From Lytechinus pictus (taxonomy: Eukaryota > Echinodermata > Echinoidea > Temnopleuroida > Toxopneustidae), in NCBI RefSeq assembly GCF_037042905.1, contig NC_087256.1, positions 29,352,001 through 29,416,000 of the forward strand: DNA of 64,000 nucleotides. Reading direction: 5' to 3'. The notes beneath the pieces are model-generated. The model saw nothing but the letters and a program-made list of their open reading frames with translations. It was not told the origin of the DNA and ran no database searches. Below, one piece after another: positions 9,868 through 21,993 of the stretch (position 1 is the first letter of the stretch; each line of letters opens with the position of its first letter). A program made the translations under genes and the position numbers.

Positions 9868-10402
9868 CATTCAGGCCACTTTACGACCACTACACAAATT
9901 GACCAGGAAAATAGTAAATTTGTATGGACTGATGAACATGATCAAGCATTTGAGAAAATTAAGGAATTCACATGCCACATTTGGTAGATTTTCCTTGTAT
10001 AGTGATACTTCTAGAACAGGTTCTTATTTGACTCAAACTGTTCAAGGTAAGGAAAGAATCATTGGATTTTATTCCAAAGTCTTACCAAATGCATGCCAGA
10101 GATACAGTGTTACTGAATTAGAATTATTTGGACTCTTGATTAATGGTTGTGAATTTGATGCATTTGTTGATCATAGCTCAATAGTACAAATCATGAAATC
10201 AAAAGAAGAACATTGCACTAAACGCTTACAGAAGCTAATAATGAAATTGTCAGAGTATTCATTCAAAATTAGTTACAAGAAGGGATCAGAATTAGTTTTG
10301 GCGGACTTTCTTTCTCGCGCACCACGCGAAGATGATATAGAAATCGACAATGTAGTTCCTATGGCATATAGTCTCTTTTCAGAAGAAGACTTATTTATTT
10401 GA
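9868..10402 (+). pseudogene. pol remnant: RT end and RNase H
   Basis: The reading frame begins with the end of RT (FFPNIQATLRPLHKLTRK), then after a probable frame slip enters RNase H: YSDTSRTGSYL (catalytic Asp), RYSVTELELFGLL (catalytic Glu) and the closing LADFLSRAP typical of Ty3/gypsy pol. RNase H would degrade the RNA strand during reverse transcription. Everything N-terminal is deleted. A short frame at 10470-10724 with many Ser, Thr, Gln and Pro links this to the integrase. Non-functional. Confidence 0.75.
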
Positions 10403-10954
10403 AAGTGATGATTCACTTAACCCTGTACAACCCGCAGAGCGAACTGTTACTAGGGCTTATGCCAAGAAGATGGGAATTTCAGTCCCAGATTTGTTTCCAA
10501 AGAAACTTTCAGATACCAGACAATGTGAACAGACCCCAATAAATTCAAGCGAAACGTCCCAGCAGACCACAAATGGCCCATTACCAATTACAAGGGATTT
10601 GCCTAGATCTCAGTCTCAGTATGACGTTCCATATGGTCAGACTGAACTGAATAGTGACCCACCTGTTCAACCTAGTACTAGTAGACAGAATATTAAATGT
10701 TCAAGTCGAACCAAGATTAGTTGACAAGAATAGAGAATCTTCTCTAGATGATAATTATAGGGATGTACCAAGTGATTTGTACACACCTCCTAGACCACTT
10801 ACTACTAAAGTGAATAATGTGTAGCCGGACATGTTCCGAAACAACAAGAGGTAGACAAAATCATGGAGGTAATCAAGAGAAAGATTATCAGGGATTACAA
10901 TTTGCCAATTGATATGAGAACTTTGAAGACCGAACAAGAACCATCACCATTTTA

Positions 10955-12430
10955 TCGCATTTTATAAGCCAGTCTATGACTATTTGGCTTATGATATATT
11001 GCCAAGTGACAAGAAAGCAGCTAGAGCTGTACAAACCAAGTCAGAGCAATACATTTTGTGTGGTGGTCTTTTGTTTCGTTTATTCTTTCATGAAAATGAC
11101 GTACGATTACACCTTACAACTTGCTATCCCAGAATCTTTGACAGGCACGATCATATCACAGTATCATGACAATCTTCTTAGTAACCATCAAGGAACTATG
11201 CGTACGTACTTGACTATCAGACGTAATTTCTATTTCCCAAATATGTTTGAGAGGATAAGTAATTATGTTAAAGCGTGTCTTAGATGTCAACAGTTTCGTG
11301 GTAAACCAGACAAAGTCAGACCCTTTCATACTCGAGTCCCAGACTCATACCGCCCATTTGGTAGGATTAGCTTAGGCTTCAAATCTATGCCAAATTCAAT
11401 CACAGGCTACAAACATTATTTTGATGGTTGTATGTGATGAGATAACTCGATTTGTGCACATTTGAAGACTTTAGATGCAGAGACTATCTGTGAAGCTTTG
11501 ATTCAGAAAGTTATATGTGTATTTGGACCACCCTCTTGCATTGTAACTGATGCAGCCGCATCATTGACAGGCAAGTTATTGACGTACTTGTTGTGTGATA
11601 CACTTCAGATAGAGAAGAAGGTAATTAGCGTAGAGAATCATGGTAGCTTGCATGTTGAAAGACATATCCGTACACTTTCACTGTTCTTGAAAGTGAATTT
11701 GAACCAATTTGGAAATGATTGGGTTAGATGTATTTTAACTACATGCTATGCTTACAATTCATTATCATCAGCTCAATTAGGGAATCGCAGCCCTTACGAG
11801 TTAGTGTTTGGACGGGAACCTCCCAACTTGTTGACTTTCAATCCTATGAAAGGATTATCCCAGACCTATGAGGAATATGTAGACCATCTTAAGAAGAAAT
11901 TCCAACAAATTTTTAGAACCATGCTTTCATTGCAAATGAAGCAACAAGATAGACAGAACTCAAACATTTCACAGAAGCTAAGCAAGAGCCCAATCTACTC
12001 AGTAGGACAATCAGTCTATTTGTATAAACCAAGCTCTTCTTCCCTGACAGCAAACTCCAAGAAGATTGCTGCTGAATGGTGTGGACCTTTGGTAATCCAT
12101 GAGGTACTAGACAGAACTCATTATACACTAAAGAGAGAAATCTTAAGAGATATGTTTAATTACAATAGGCTTAAACCCTGCTTTGTAAGAGCATCCAATG
12201 AAAAGAAAAATATCACTCATATCCAAAAGTTGAAACAAGCACTAGGTGAAAACCAAACACAGAATGACAAAGAAAGCTCTGAAAAAGAGACAGTACAATT
12301 CATCAATGAAAATGATGAAATTTTGTCAAGGTTTGATTGTGAACAAATCATGTGCTATCAACAAGCAGAACCAATATACACTTCATCTATGATAGATAAT
12401 CAAGGTATAGCTACCCCTATAGGAAACTGA
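10955..12430 (+). pseudogene. pol remnant: integrase (broken)
   Basis: The integrase N-terminal HHCC zinc module is visible at about 11160-11300 (YHDNLLSNHQG ... ACLRCQQFRGKP). The core follows with CIVTDAAASLTGKL (second catalytic Asp) and GSLHVERHIRTL (catalytic Glu). The first catalytic Asp position reads Gly (ISLGFKSMP). Frameshifts occur near 11110 and stop codons at 11435-11460. The 322-codon frame 11462-12430 ends in a GPY/F-type module (AEWCGPLVI ... NYNRLKPC). Clearly inactive, yet the long downstream frame is identical between copies 1 and 2. Confidence 0.8.
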
Positions 12431-12462
12431 CACAGGAAGAGTTAAGGAAACGAATTGACTTA

Positions 12463-12717
12463 TTGTTGACTGCCCCTACCAGTGATATTATGACTCTTCA
12501 GAGAGGACGATTAAGTCAGGACATGAAAATTCTGGTTTCATTTGACAAACCACAAGTTGATAACAAAAAACCTAGTAGACAGGTGAATTTTTGGTGGAAT
12601 ATAGATGTGTACCCAGATCATGAACAGTTGATTCATAGAGTTTTGTGTGATTGGATTATACCAGTAACAGGCACTCCTAGGACATGTAGGAGGATGTTGC
12701 AGAATTTGTTTATGTAA
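12463..12717 (+). pseudogene. Short C-terminal frame of the LTR element
   Basis: An 84-codon frame directly after the integrase, conserved in copy 2, containing VNFWWNIDVYP and CDWIIPVTG. It resembles no protein I know. It sits where some Ty3/gypsy elements carry a pol extension or an extra ORF. A start at 12463 is arbitrary. Confidence 0.35.
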
Positions 12718-13559
12718 TTTGATGTGTGAAATTGACAAAGGTTTAGATATCATGTCTAAGTTTTTCTCTGTTTAACATACTGTATTTAGTATGCATCAAG
12801 ACATTGATAATTTGGCAGATGTGATAATTTGCTTTTAGATCATTATATATTAAAATGATTGTTTACAAGTTTAAAAGCACTTGTTGGAGAACCGTTTTGA
12901 AAATTTATGACGTAGGAAAATTTTGTCTTATATGACGTTAACTTATACGAGTAAGGTTTGGATTATACATTATTCTGTGTTTGCACTTTATATGAAATAA
13001 AATTGGTCTAGATTTGCATAGAGTATATCCAATATCTTGAGCGCCCTCGTTTATTTCCGAAATCATAAAAGTGGAATAATTTATTGATTGGATTGGAGAT
13101 TATTGATATATGTTCTGATAGTACAGTGAATTTGATATTTTGTGTTTTAATGATTGTTCAATTTTATTATGTATACCTTGTTCAATTGAATATATTTTAT
13201 ATTGCTTATATCATGACTGATTTTGAGAACTTTTTGATCTTTTTGAATCTAAATGTATTATATTGTGTATAAGATAGTTTGTACAGTGTAAATATGTGAT
13301 ATAGTTTTTCAGGAATAATGCACGAGTCTGCACTCAATTGGAAGTTTTCTATAATGATTTTATAGATGCACTTGTATTTTCATTTGATGCATGGTGTGAG
13401 AGTTTTGAGAGAAAGAGGAGGTAGAAGGTAAATTAGAAAGTTTCACAAATATTATTTTGTTTTATATGAATTTTAATTGTTAACTCCATTGGACCATTAT
13501 TTCAATTTTTTTTTATACAAATGTGGGAAAGCCACATTTTCTAACAAAAGGGGATACTA

Positions 13560-14290
13560 TGTGATGATAAGACATATCTCACATATTCAATATTATATCA
13601 ATACATAATCAATGCTTAATCAATACTTCTACAGGAAGTATACCAGCTCTAACTTTCATAAGAAAGTATTACTCATTATTCTTCCAGCTAAACTTCTGAC
13701 GCACACACATTTTATGGGTTTCTTATTCACTACATTTCATGTTCTCCCTAAAAGGTCAACTCCTCCGATTCAGAGTAAAGTTATGACGTACAGATTGTTT
13801 TGGTCAACTGTCCAAGGTTTATTTATTTATTTATTTGTTACCTTTGTATTTTCTTATGCCTATTATTACCATTGTTATAAGCTGTTATATTTCTTCTATG
13901 CCCCCAGGAGGGGCCGTCAAAGAAATAAAAACATTGTCATTGTCACCTGTTTGGTTGTAAAGAGTCTGGACCAGACCAATATAAAAGGGGTTCACTTCTG
14001 AACCAAATCAGATTGCAGAATAGAGATAACAAATTAGTTTTACAGAATATAAAGAGATTGGAGTTTAGAGCTACATAAAAGTATACTACATCAGTTTGCA
14101 GCATTTATATTATCTTCATCTTCAGAGTATAGTCACCATCAGACTTACTCATGTATTTGTCATTATCATCAAGTAATCGTCTTTAATTAATAAATGTATA
14201 TAAATATATGAACTGTACATCCTGCATCGATTCGTCTCATTTAAGTCTGGTTGAAAATAAAAGAGCATTAGATCCAACGACAACACAACA
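13560..14290 (+). repeat. 3' LTR
   Basis: Starts TGTGATGATAAGACATAT just after the purine tract. It contains a TATA box (tataaaag) at 13980 and AATAAA-type signals near 14188 and 14256, as expected for promoter and polyadenylation functions. The end is estimated. Confidence 0.6.
13980..13987 (+). promoter_or_regulatory. TATA box of the 3' LTR
   Basis: tataaaag preceded by gaccaga(c)caat, inside the LTR about 420 bp from its start. Predicted transcript start about 25-30 bp downstream. Confidence 0.5.
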
Positions 14291-15629
14291 ATACTTTCAA
14301 ACGTTTTGACGTTTTCAATCGAAATAAGGTATCACGGCTATCATTACATTGGGTGGTTTCATTCACAGTTTAAGCTGTTGGAAACGTTCCTTTCTACCAC
14401 ACTTCTCAAAGTGTTCTACTCTAGGAAACACGTGTTTTGAGAACGTCGTCAAATTACTATACTTTGGTGGGCTGGTATCATCTCACCTGAAGCAAACTTC
14501 ACATTGTGTCTTCCACTTTATCTCATATTCAAGTCCGTACTACCCTTTTTCTCACGGTCATTTCACCAAGAGAAAAATCTAAAATACCGCTTGTGCTAGC
14601 CAAATTAGTTTTGTGATAATATCTGTGTGATTTTGCGTATATTGTGTCAAATGTTGGGATCATGCAATAATTGAAACACTTTGAATATATTGGATGATTG
14701 TCCGTCGGATGTCTCTACACGCATAAAGTCAGTAAGTGCAGATTGGCTTATCAAGTTTTATATCAACCAACACCCGCTTCACATCTTTTCCCGTATTTCA
14801 AGAGTTATCAACACATTCTTTTCGCTATAACAGTTCAGTTTTCATCATGATTATCATATTGATCTGAATTAAAATAGTGATCATATTCATGATCTCGGAT
14901 CAGAGACAGATCACCTAATTCGTCCTCATGACGGATTAAATTTCTAGTTGTTATTGTGTTTATCGTCAGAAGCATGCATCGTCACCGTCATCATCATGAC
15001 AGCCACCTTTCGCAATCCTCACGGACGCTAATATTAGGGTCCCCTAACACAAAAGTTAACGCTTAATCATACACTTTATTTTTAAGATTGATTGTACATT
15101 ATAGTCAATAGAATCAAACGTAGAAAACTGCTCTACAATCAATGCTAAGATTTGTGTTACAGGGGGGTTACAGGCCCTACAGATGCTTTTCGTGTGCAAA
15201 ATTCTTTCCCGCGACACCCGCACCATACATGCATGTACATTACGACTGATGGCTGGAGATATTCGAAATGCAGGACCTACAATAGATTATGACATGGATA
15301 AGAAAGTGGTTTTTCAAACAAATCGAGTACATATTGAGTGAGGAAAAAGTTACTGAATTAAGGCTTAGATATAGATCATTACAGTCCATCGAATCGATAT
15401 TGCATTTAATGTGGATTATTGGTGGATGACTGGCAATTGATTCCATGGGTCAGATCAACTCTCTAGCCGAACCCATTTCGCATATGAACACAGCGTATGC
15501 AATACGTTTGCATGCGGGTTTCTTTTGCTTCTTTTGTTCACTCCTTCTACACAAACGATACGCCTCTAGCACACGATGTAAAGGGTATTATGTTTTACTT
15601 TCCCCAGAAATGGGGGTTAGATTCAAATT
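14291..15629. other. No recognisable feature
   Basis: Non-coding sequence almost identical to 44033-45370 of copy 2. Short open frames only. No repeat boundary seen. Confidence 0.5.
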
Positions 15630-15936
15630 CCGGGGGGACCACTTCCATTGATGAGTGGATACCAGGCACGACCATGGGGTTTCGAAAAGTACCCTAAACA
15701 AGGGAAGCAAGTCTTTTCCAGATTATGAAGATGCATCTTTTAACAATTATTTGGCTTGTAAAACCCTACAAGTATTGGAAATATATCCCTTTTTTCAGTA
15801 TTTTAATCATCGTTTTTGACACCTTTATAACGCTACATAATTAGGCCTATATGCGTAACGTACTTGCCCACTCTTTCCCTTTTTACGCGTGGTCGCGCCT
15901 GGTATACCCACTCTTCAATGGAAGTGGGCCCCCCGG
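15630..15936. mobile_element. Foldback D inverted-repeat element
   Basis: The left arm (15630-15700) starts ccggggggaccacttccatt and runs through gatgagtggataccaggc(a)cgacca. The right arm (15868-15936) is its reverse complement (tggtcgcgcctggtataccc ... gaagtgggccccccgg). Arms are about 65 bp with a ~165-bp AT-rich loop. No transposase and no target duplication were found. Confidence 0.75.
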
Positions 15937-17229
15937 GCGGCCTCTCGAGCTCTGGGAGGAACCAAATGTGGCTTTGGAAAGTCGTCCTAAATCGGATATC
16001 GCTGTTACCATAGTAGCAACCAGAATTTTGCACACGAAACGCAGATTGAATGTTTCCGTTCCAGATGCGAAACGAAAAAAAATCTCATATCACACAATTT
16101 GCATTGCAGGACAGAGTTTTACGACCATGACGACGGGCCCAAAAGTCTCTTCCAAAATCAACTACCGTCGCAAATAAGCGTTCGCGTTCTCCAACGAAAG
16201 GTCGGGAATATCATACAATTTCTGTTGAACGTAATCAATGCGATACAGTTTGATTATACCATTAGTTCAATTATCTCAACCCAGTAACTTACAGAATAAT
16301 GGGATCTCGATTCTTTCAAACGACGCGTTTTCAGGATTGCGCCACATAATTGAAATCTTACCTTAAGTGTAGCTGAAACAAAAAACGGCTGCTTTCGACT
16401 CGCCTTACAGCCACCGTAGAGCAAATGTGACTGATAAAAGTAGCTATAAGTTTAGTTATTTATTTTATTTATTTATCTATATATTTATTTAAAAAATATT
16501 TATGCAGGATAAACATGTTCAGATAATTTGGTTTTCGACATGGTCCTGTAGACATACAAAATATCTCACAAGGTACAGAAAAAATGCTTTAAAAATCTGA
16601 GAAAAAAAATCAAACATTCTTTTTTTTGTATAGGCGGCCCGTCATATACTCTACTCCAAGACAAAGCACACCGCTCACTCAGTATAAGGCCATATTATCT
16701 GTCTTTTCGCTTTCGTTTTGAAACAGCAACCTCGGAAATAACAAAATATCAACGCTTCCAGAAGTGGTCTTCAAAAAATCAGGCCGTCTGAGATCGCTGT
16801 GAGTAATTCGAAAGGGGATTACGACAGTTAGCTACAGAGCCTCCCTGCTAAACAGATTCAATTCCAAATCGTAATAACGTCATCATCGGCTGTGACTTGA
16901 AGCCGATTTGGACTTTACCAAAGGGCTTGCCGCAAAGTAAAAAAATGATTTAAGTTTTCCTAACGATATGCCAAACTTTATTAAAAATAATTTTACTTCT
17001 TGGAACTTTCATATTTGATGCATAATGCGATTTTTTTTTAAATCGCGTCGCACCGGCCGGATCGCATATGCATGTGAGCGCTATTGTGCTCTCAGAATAT
17101 ACCGCCCCTGAAGACAAGTCAAATGAATGATAAAACAACTATGTATATATATATTTTTTTTGTCTTATGTTACTAAGAAAAAAAAAGCGATATTGTATTG
17201 AATGGGTGTATTGAATGAATTCAATAAAT
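15937..17229. other. Non-coding; 3' tail region of LINE-A at its right edge
   Basis: AT-rich with a TTTA-type stretch at 16455-16500. From about 17140 poly-T/A-rich sequence is probably the 3' end of the antisense LINE-A, but its exact terminus is uncertain. No other feature seen. Confidence 0.45.
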
Positions 17230-17763
17230 AACAACTTAATAAAAAAAATAATAATGCCTTCGTGATACGGAAAGCGCTGATTTGTCGCCAATCTCGTCAG
17301 AATGGTCCATGGAGATATACTTATACTTACTTAGGGATACTTTTTTTTACCTCAGGTACCAATTTAGTGGCCCTTCTCTGTACATTTTCTAATGCATGAA
17401 TATGTTTCTTCAAGTAAGGACTCCATACGGCATGTGCATACTCTAAATGTGGTCTGATCAAAGCTATATAGGAGTAAAAAGTTCCCCTTGCTAAACAAAT
17501 GTTCGTCTTATCAGATTCATTAACCTATTGGCTTTATTGATCTTTGCCTGAAAATGTTGGTCAAAAGTAAGCTTTGTGTCAATGATCACGCCTAAATCTT
17601 TACTTGTTTCAACTTGTAATAGATTATGTGTAGCATTACCGTGTGTCATTGTGCAGCCATTAAATTCATCGTTCTTTTTTCCAATTGTAAGTACACAACA
17701 TTTATCTGGGTGGAACTTTACTAACAGCCACTTGTCAGACCAGGAAACAAGACGATCTAAAGC
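17230..17763 (-). pseudogene. LINE-A, RT C-terminal part (fragment 1)
   Basis: Read antisense, this encodes the post-catalytic part of a CR1/L2-like non-[45 protein letters not shown] and [19 protein letters not shown] with [11 protein letters not shown]. Frames are interrupted. It continues on the far side of foldback B at 21461-21993, giving one LINE split by a 3.7-kb insertion. Confidence 0.8.
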
Positions 17764-18271
17764 TTTGTTGGAGCGGTCGTGGAGCGGAGAGAAAAAATCA
17801 TCACCGCTCGCTACCGTTCACCACCGTTTAACCAAAGTTGGCCTCCGTTAAGGCAACGCCAAATACGCTCGGCCACCGCTGATGGTCCCTCCTACCGCTC
17901 CGAAAGTTTTGAGCTGCTCAAAATATTGCGAGCGGTGAGGAGCGGTCAATTTTCCGCTCCAGCAAAGTTGACTACTGCTCTAACAACGCCCAGTCAAAGT
18001 TTGGCACCGCTAGACGAAAGTTCGTGAACGCTTGGGTCCTCTAGGCCAACCCAGAAATCTTGAACGCTGGACAACCGCTGCTTCGCCAGCGTTGCCCGGC
18101 TGGTGATTAAACGGTTCACAAACTTTGTATATTGGTGGAGCGGTTGTAAGCGTTTTCCGAGCGGACACGGGATTGCTGGAACAGTGCTGGGCGTTAAAGT
18201 AGCGATCCATTGCGGTGATGAACCTTGGTTTAGCGTTGGTATGGAGGTGTCGGAGCGGTACCAGAATTTGG

Positions 18272-18279
18272 CTATAAAT
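18272..18279 (+). promoter_or_regulatory. Possible TATA box in foldback B left arm
   Basis: ggctataaatacgg matches a TATA consensus and lies about 20 bp before the start of the LINE-C coding fragment. It may be chance in AT-rich DNA. The same sequence is at about 48012 in copy 2. Confidence 0.25.
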
Positions 18280-18289
18280 ACGGGGAGAA

Positions 18290-19674
18290 ATGAATAAGGA
18301 GCTCACTGTTTTAACTTATTTCTCTGATTTTATTTATAGACAAATGGACAAAGGTCAAATGACAGGCGCAGTCTTTATAGACCTGCGCAAGGCATTCGAT
18401 TCAGTAGACCGTAAAATTTTGATAGAAAAACTACGTAAATATGGTATACTTGGAAAGGAAAGACATTGGTTTATCGAATACTTAACTAATCGGAAACAAA
18501 AAGTGGTATTAGGGAAATATGAGTCTGATTGGGGTACCACTGTGTCAGGTGTACCACAAGGCGCCAATTTGGGCCCGTTATTGTTCACTATTATGGTAAA
18601 TGACCTTCCAAATGTGGTATCCGAATGCCAAGTGATGCTATACGCAGACGATGCTGTTCTGTTTTTCAGTAGTCAAAGCAGTGATGAAATTGAATCAGCC
18701 TTGAATTTTGATTTAAAACAAGTACACAAATGGTTAAAAGAGAACAATCTTACGTTAAATACAAACAAAATTGAATTTATGTTGTTTGGATCACAAATAA
18801 AATTGGCTAAACTTGAAAAAAATATTTCCATTAGAGTTAACCAACAACAAATTTTACAGGTCTACACTTACATGCAGATACTAAGGGGTTTGGCTAGATC
18901 CAACATTAAATTGGAAAGAACATCTGACAAAAACCAGTAAAAAAATAGGATCGAGGATAGCATTACTTGGTCGTTCGAGAAGATACTTACCTCTGGAAGG
19001 ATTAAAACTCCTTGCTAATGCATTGATTTTACCTTTGTTTGAATACTGCAGTAATGCCTGGTCAAGTTGTGCTCAGAACACAAAATATATCATAATTAAA
19101 CAACACAAAAAAATGGCCAGGGTAATTTTGGGAGCCAATCTAAGAACTCCTACCCAAACTAATTTAAACAAACTGAAATGGGTTCCAATCGAAGATAGAT
19201 GGAAATATTTTAAATGTAAAATGATATTTTCTGTATTCTTTAATCAAAATCCAGCCTATTTGTTAAATATCTTTAAAAAATCTGAAACTGTACATAGTAT
19301 TCGTACTCGTAGTGCACAAAGCACAGGTTTGATTTTACCCAAAATTCGAACAGAAATGGGCAAACAAAGTTTTTCATTTGCTGGTGCATTCATTTGGAAC
19401 AATTTACCAAATTTTTTAAGAAATGCCCAATCCGAATCCTCATTTAGTCTTTTATTTTGGCGTTATAATAATCTTAATTTATAAACTGGCCCTTATGTGT
19501 TGTTCTTTTCTTTACAGTTTGTTCGTTTCAACTTACATTGTACACTATTTTACCCATGTTTGTTATATGTTTGTATTTTTGTTGTAGGGCCTCCAAGGAC
19601 AACAGTATACCAATTACTGATGGAGCCACCCTACTAAAAAAAGACTTATAAATAAATAAAAATAAATAAATAAA
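18290..19674 (+). pseudogene. LINE-C, 5'-truncated RT (copy 1)
   Basis: A non-LTR reverse transcriptase fragment nested in foldback B. The first frame (18290-18940) has FIDLRKAFDSVD (motif A), SGVPQGANLGPLL (motif B) and YADDAVLFF (motif C, catalytic Asp pair). After a frame break near 18870 the second (19023-19484) continues with PLFEYCSNAWSS and FIWNNLPNFLR, the usual end of CR1/jockey-type ORF2. A (TAAA)n-type tail ends at 19674. Endonuclease and RT fingers are missing, as in typical 5'-truncated insertions. Possible target duplication aatttgg (about 18263 and 19673), weak. Confidence 0.8.
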
Positions 19675-19780
19675 TTTGGAATCGAAATGGGATGATAATC
19701 CATGTTTTTTGCATTTACATGAGAAACGTTTTGATTTCCGTTTAAATTCTATCATCATCATTTCGCCCGGTGTCTAAGCT

Positions 19781-20488
19781 TTAAAGCCCCCTCACACCTG
19801 ACCGAATGTAAGCGGACGAAGGGTGACGAATGGGAAAATGAACGAAATGCACGCGAATTCAACGAACATTTCCGTTAAATCATGCGATCAGTAACTATTG
19901 TCAAATTTTATCAACAAACGGTAAGCGAAGGATAAATATGACATGCACATTAAGGATATCGATTTTTCTGTTCACCTCTTTGAGAAAATTGCTGCCGAAG
20001 GTGAGCGAAGGGTTGATATAACCCAATAAGACGAAGGAAGAGTGAGCAATGGTTTGATATGGCGTGCGATTAGAAACGAAGACGAGGGAATAGATCAGGC
20101 AATCTTGTTCGCTGTGTCATCGTGTTGCTTCGTCACGGGTTCTTTCGAGATCGGTCCACTTTGGCAAAAGCGCGAAGAGGGACTATGTGCGACAAAAACA
20201 TACGAACGATAAACGAACGATTACCGCAGACTAAATAAGAGATGCGAATTAAAACAGATGACCAATGATTTTTCAATTCGTCGGGAAATTTTAAACAAGT
20301 TCAAAATTTCCGCGCGATCGAATTTGAATAATCGCAGCTGTTAGTTCAGAAGATGTACGAACCCAAACACGAAAGGTAAATATGATTTATTATCAGTTAC
20401 CATTGAAAACGATTTTTGAAAAATGCCTTTCGCCAGCCATCGCAAGGCATATTTCAGGCAATTCGGTTAGGTGTGAGGGGGCCTTTAA
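19781..20488. mobile_element. Foldback C inverted-repeat element (copy 1)
   Basis: Ends are TTAAAGCCCCCTCACACCTG and the reverse complement of TTAAAGGCCCCCTCACACCT. The inverted repeat continues through accgaat. TTAA lies at both edges, compatible with a TTAA target. The interior has repeated gacgaa/gcgaagg words in place of coding sequence. Nested inside foldback B. Confidence 0.75.
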
Positions 20489-21236
20489 GTCGATACCAAA
20501 TTTAGCTGCCCGTTTTTGCCCGTTTTTATGTTAGAGCCGATTTTACTTGAGACATCACCCCCCAAAACCTGTTAAAAAACGGTCATTTTTATACCGCGCA
20601 GTCATCGCAGCGCACCGTGTGGGGTGTACATTGCCGTTCATTTTTGCAATTTTGCACGGCGGGGACGATTCCCCTTCCATTCCATGAAATTCCGGGCATA
20701 ATGTAAACAAAATGAAGGTTGATAACGCATATAAGGGCTACCCAGCCCTCTTCCAGAGATTAAAGTTACTCGTAGAATATTCAGCCAAAAACATTCATCA
20801 TAGTAAAACATTCATTGTGTTATATACTCTGCGTTTTAACCAAGTCTACACAGCTTGATAAAGCGCGGTTAATATTTTTCAGATTTTAAAGTATTTTTTA
20901 ATCTAATGATCATTTTGATGCCATGAAATTATTTTCAGGATCTCATACACACTTTTTAGGCATGTGAGAAGCATAAACCAACGTTCACTCTGATCATTCT
21001 TAAAGTAACACAACACAAAGTATATAAACTTCACATTGTTTAGCGTAATTTTTCTTTTCACAGATAGGTTTTAAGCAGCCAATCAAACTTTGTTATCAAA
21101 GTGACGTCAGACGGGCTTTAAATTATGTTTAGTCGATTCTACGCCCAAAATTACCCTTAATCTACATGTTAAAGTAAAAATATAACATGGAAAATAATTT
21201 TGGCGCACTTTCAACTCATTCTAGCTGGCCCACTGT
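20489..21236. other. Unassigned sequence within foldback B
   Basis: Non-coding, present nearly unchanged in copy 2 (50213-50960). gcccgtttttgcccgttttt is a small direct repeat near 20508. Nothing else recognised. Confidence 0.45.
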
Positions 21237-21460
21237 TCGACGCCCGCATGCGCAGAACTCCTCTCTATCAACGCTCGAGTCACTGCTAAACCAACGCTAA
21301 AGCTACACTGGCTTCAGCGGTGCACCGCTAAGGCAACGCCCATGTTTTCGATTTTTTTCCCGAATTTTGTGAGCGGTGACGAGCGTTGTCGAAATTCGAC
21401 CCTCTCTCCCTATTGCTCCACGACCGCTCCAACAACGCTCGGGCGGTGTGACCAGGCCTT

Positions 21461-21993
21461 AAGACTGCCTGTCATAGCTCGGCATCATTATCATTCCATG
21501 TTTATATATCTTCGTATCATCTGCAAATAAATAAATATTACTTGACGAAATCTGATCCGGCAGATCATTGATGTACATGACAAAAAGCAGGGGTCCGAGG
21601 ACACTCCCTTGCGGAATTCCGCTAGTAACATCAGCCCAGTCAGAGAAGGCACCTTTAACACAAACACGGTGCTTCCTACCGACCAAAACATATCTGACCC
21701 ACTCACATATGGGCTTGGATATGCCAAATCCCTCTACTTTGGCTAAAAGCCTCTGGTGCGGGACCTTATCAAAGGCCTTCATGAAGTTTACAGGTATATG
21801 ACGTCAACTGCACCGCCAACCTCCAACATTATTGTCCAATCATCTAAAACATTGAGCAACTGCAACATAGTGGATCGACCAGATACAAATCCAAATTGGT
21901 TCACACTGAGAAGGTTGTTGCTTCTCACATGCTCATAATATTTCGTCCCCTAGAATAGACTCCATGATTTTACATACAAGTAAGACTTATAGG
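21461..21993 (-). pseudogene. LINE-A, RT catalytic part (fragment 2)
   Basis: Antisense frame with MKAFDKVPHQRLL (motif A region), SGIPQGSVLGPLLF (motif B) and LFADDTKIYKHG (motif C). It joins fragment 1 across foldback B and fragment 3 across the 556-bp insert, where RPISLT is duplicated. Frames are broken near 21790 and 21955. Confidence 0.85.

Larger units (their letters stand above)
9736..14290 (+). mobile_element. Ty3/gypsy-type LTR retrotransposon, internally deleted (copy 1)
   Basis: A 5' LTR stub (TGTAATGATAAGACAT, 9736 to about 9858) runs directly into the end of a reverse transcriptase, so the rest of the LTR, primer-binding site, gag, protease and most of RT are missing. RNase H and integrase remnants follow. 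A purine tract (aaaaggggata, about 13546-13556) precedes the 3' LTR at 13560. The 3' boundary near 14290 is approximate because no intact 5' LTR is available for comparison. The same deletion is in copy 2. Confidence 0.75.
17764..21460. mobile_element. Foldback B with nested insertions (copy 1)
   Basis: The left end carries TTGTTGGAGCGGTCGTGGAG and the right end (about 21416-21437) its perfect reverse complement. The right end extends 25 bp further (GGTGTGACCAGGCCTTAA), so the left terminus is truncated. Arms (17764-18290 and 21237-21460) consist of scattered accgct/agcggt/caacgc words. Between them lie LINE-C, foldback C and unassigned sequence. The whole interrupts the LINE-A RT between the ADD motif and the thumb. 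Confidence 0.75.

Noticed and set aside
11462..12430. Domesticated integrase gene
   Set aside because: Flanked by matching LTR parts, one catalytic Asp is missing and the frame is broken upstream; identity between copies reflects recent duplication.
15240..16287. Several 60-108 codon ORFs
   Set aside because: No domains; they overlap foldback D and non-coding sequence shared by both copies.
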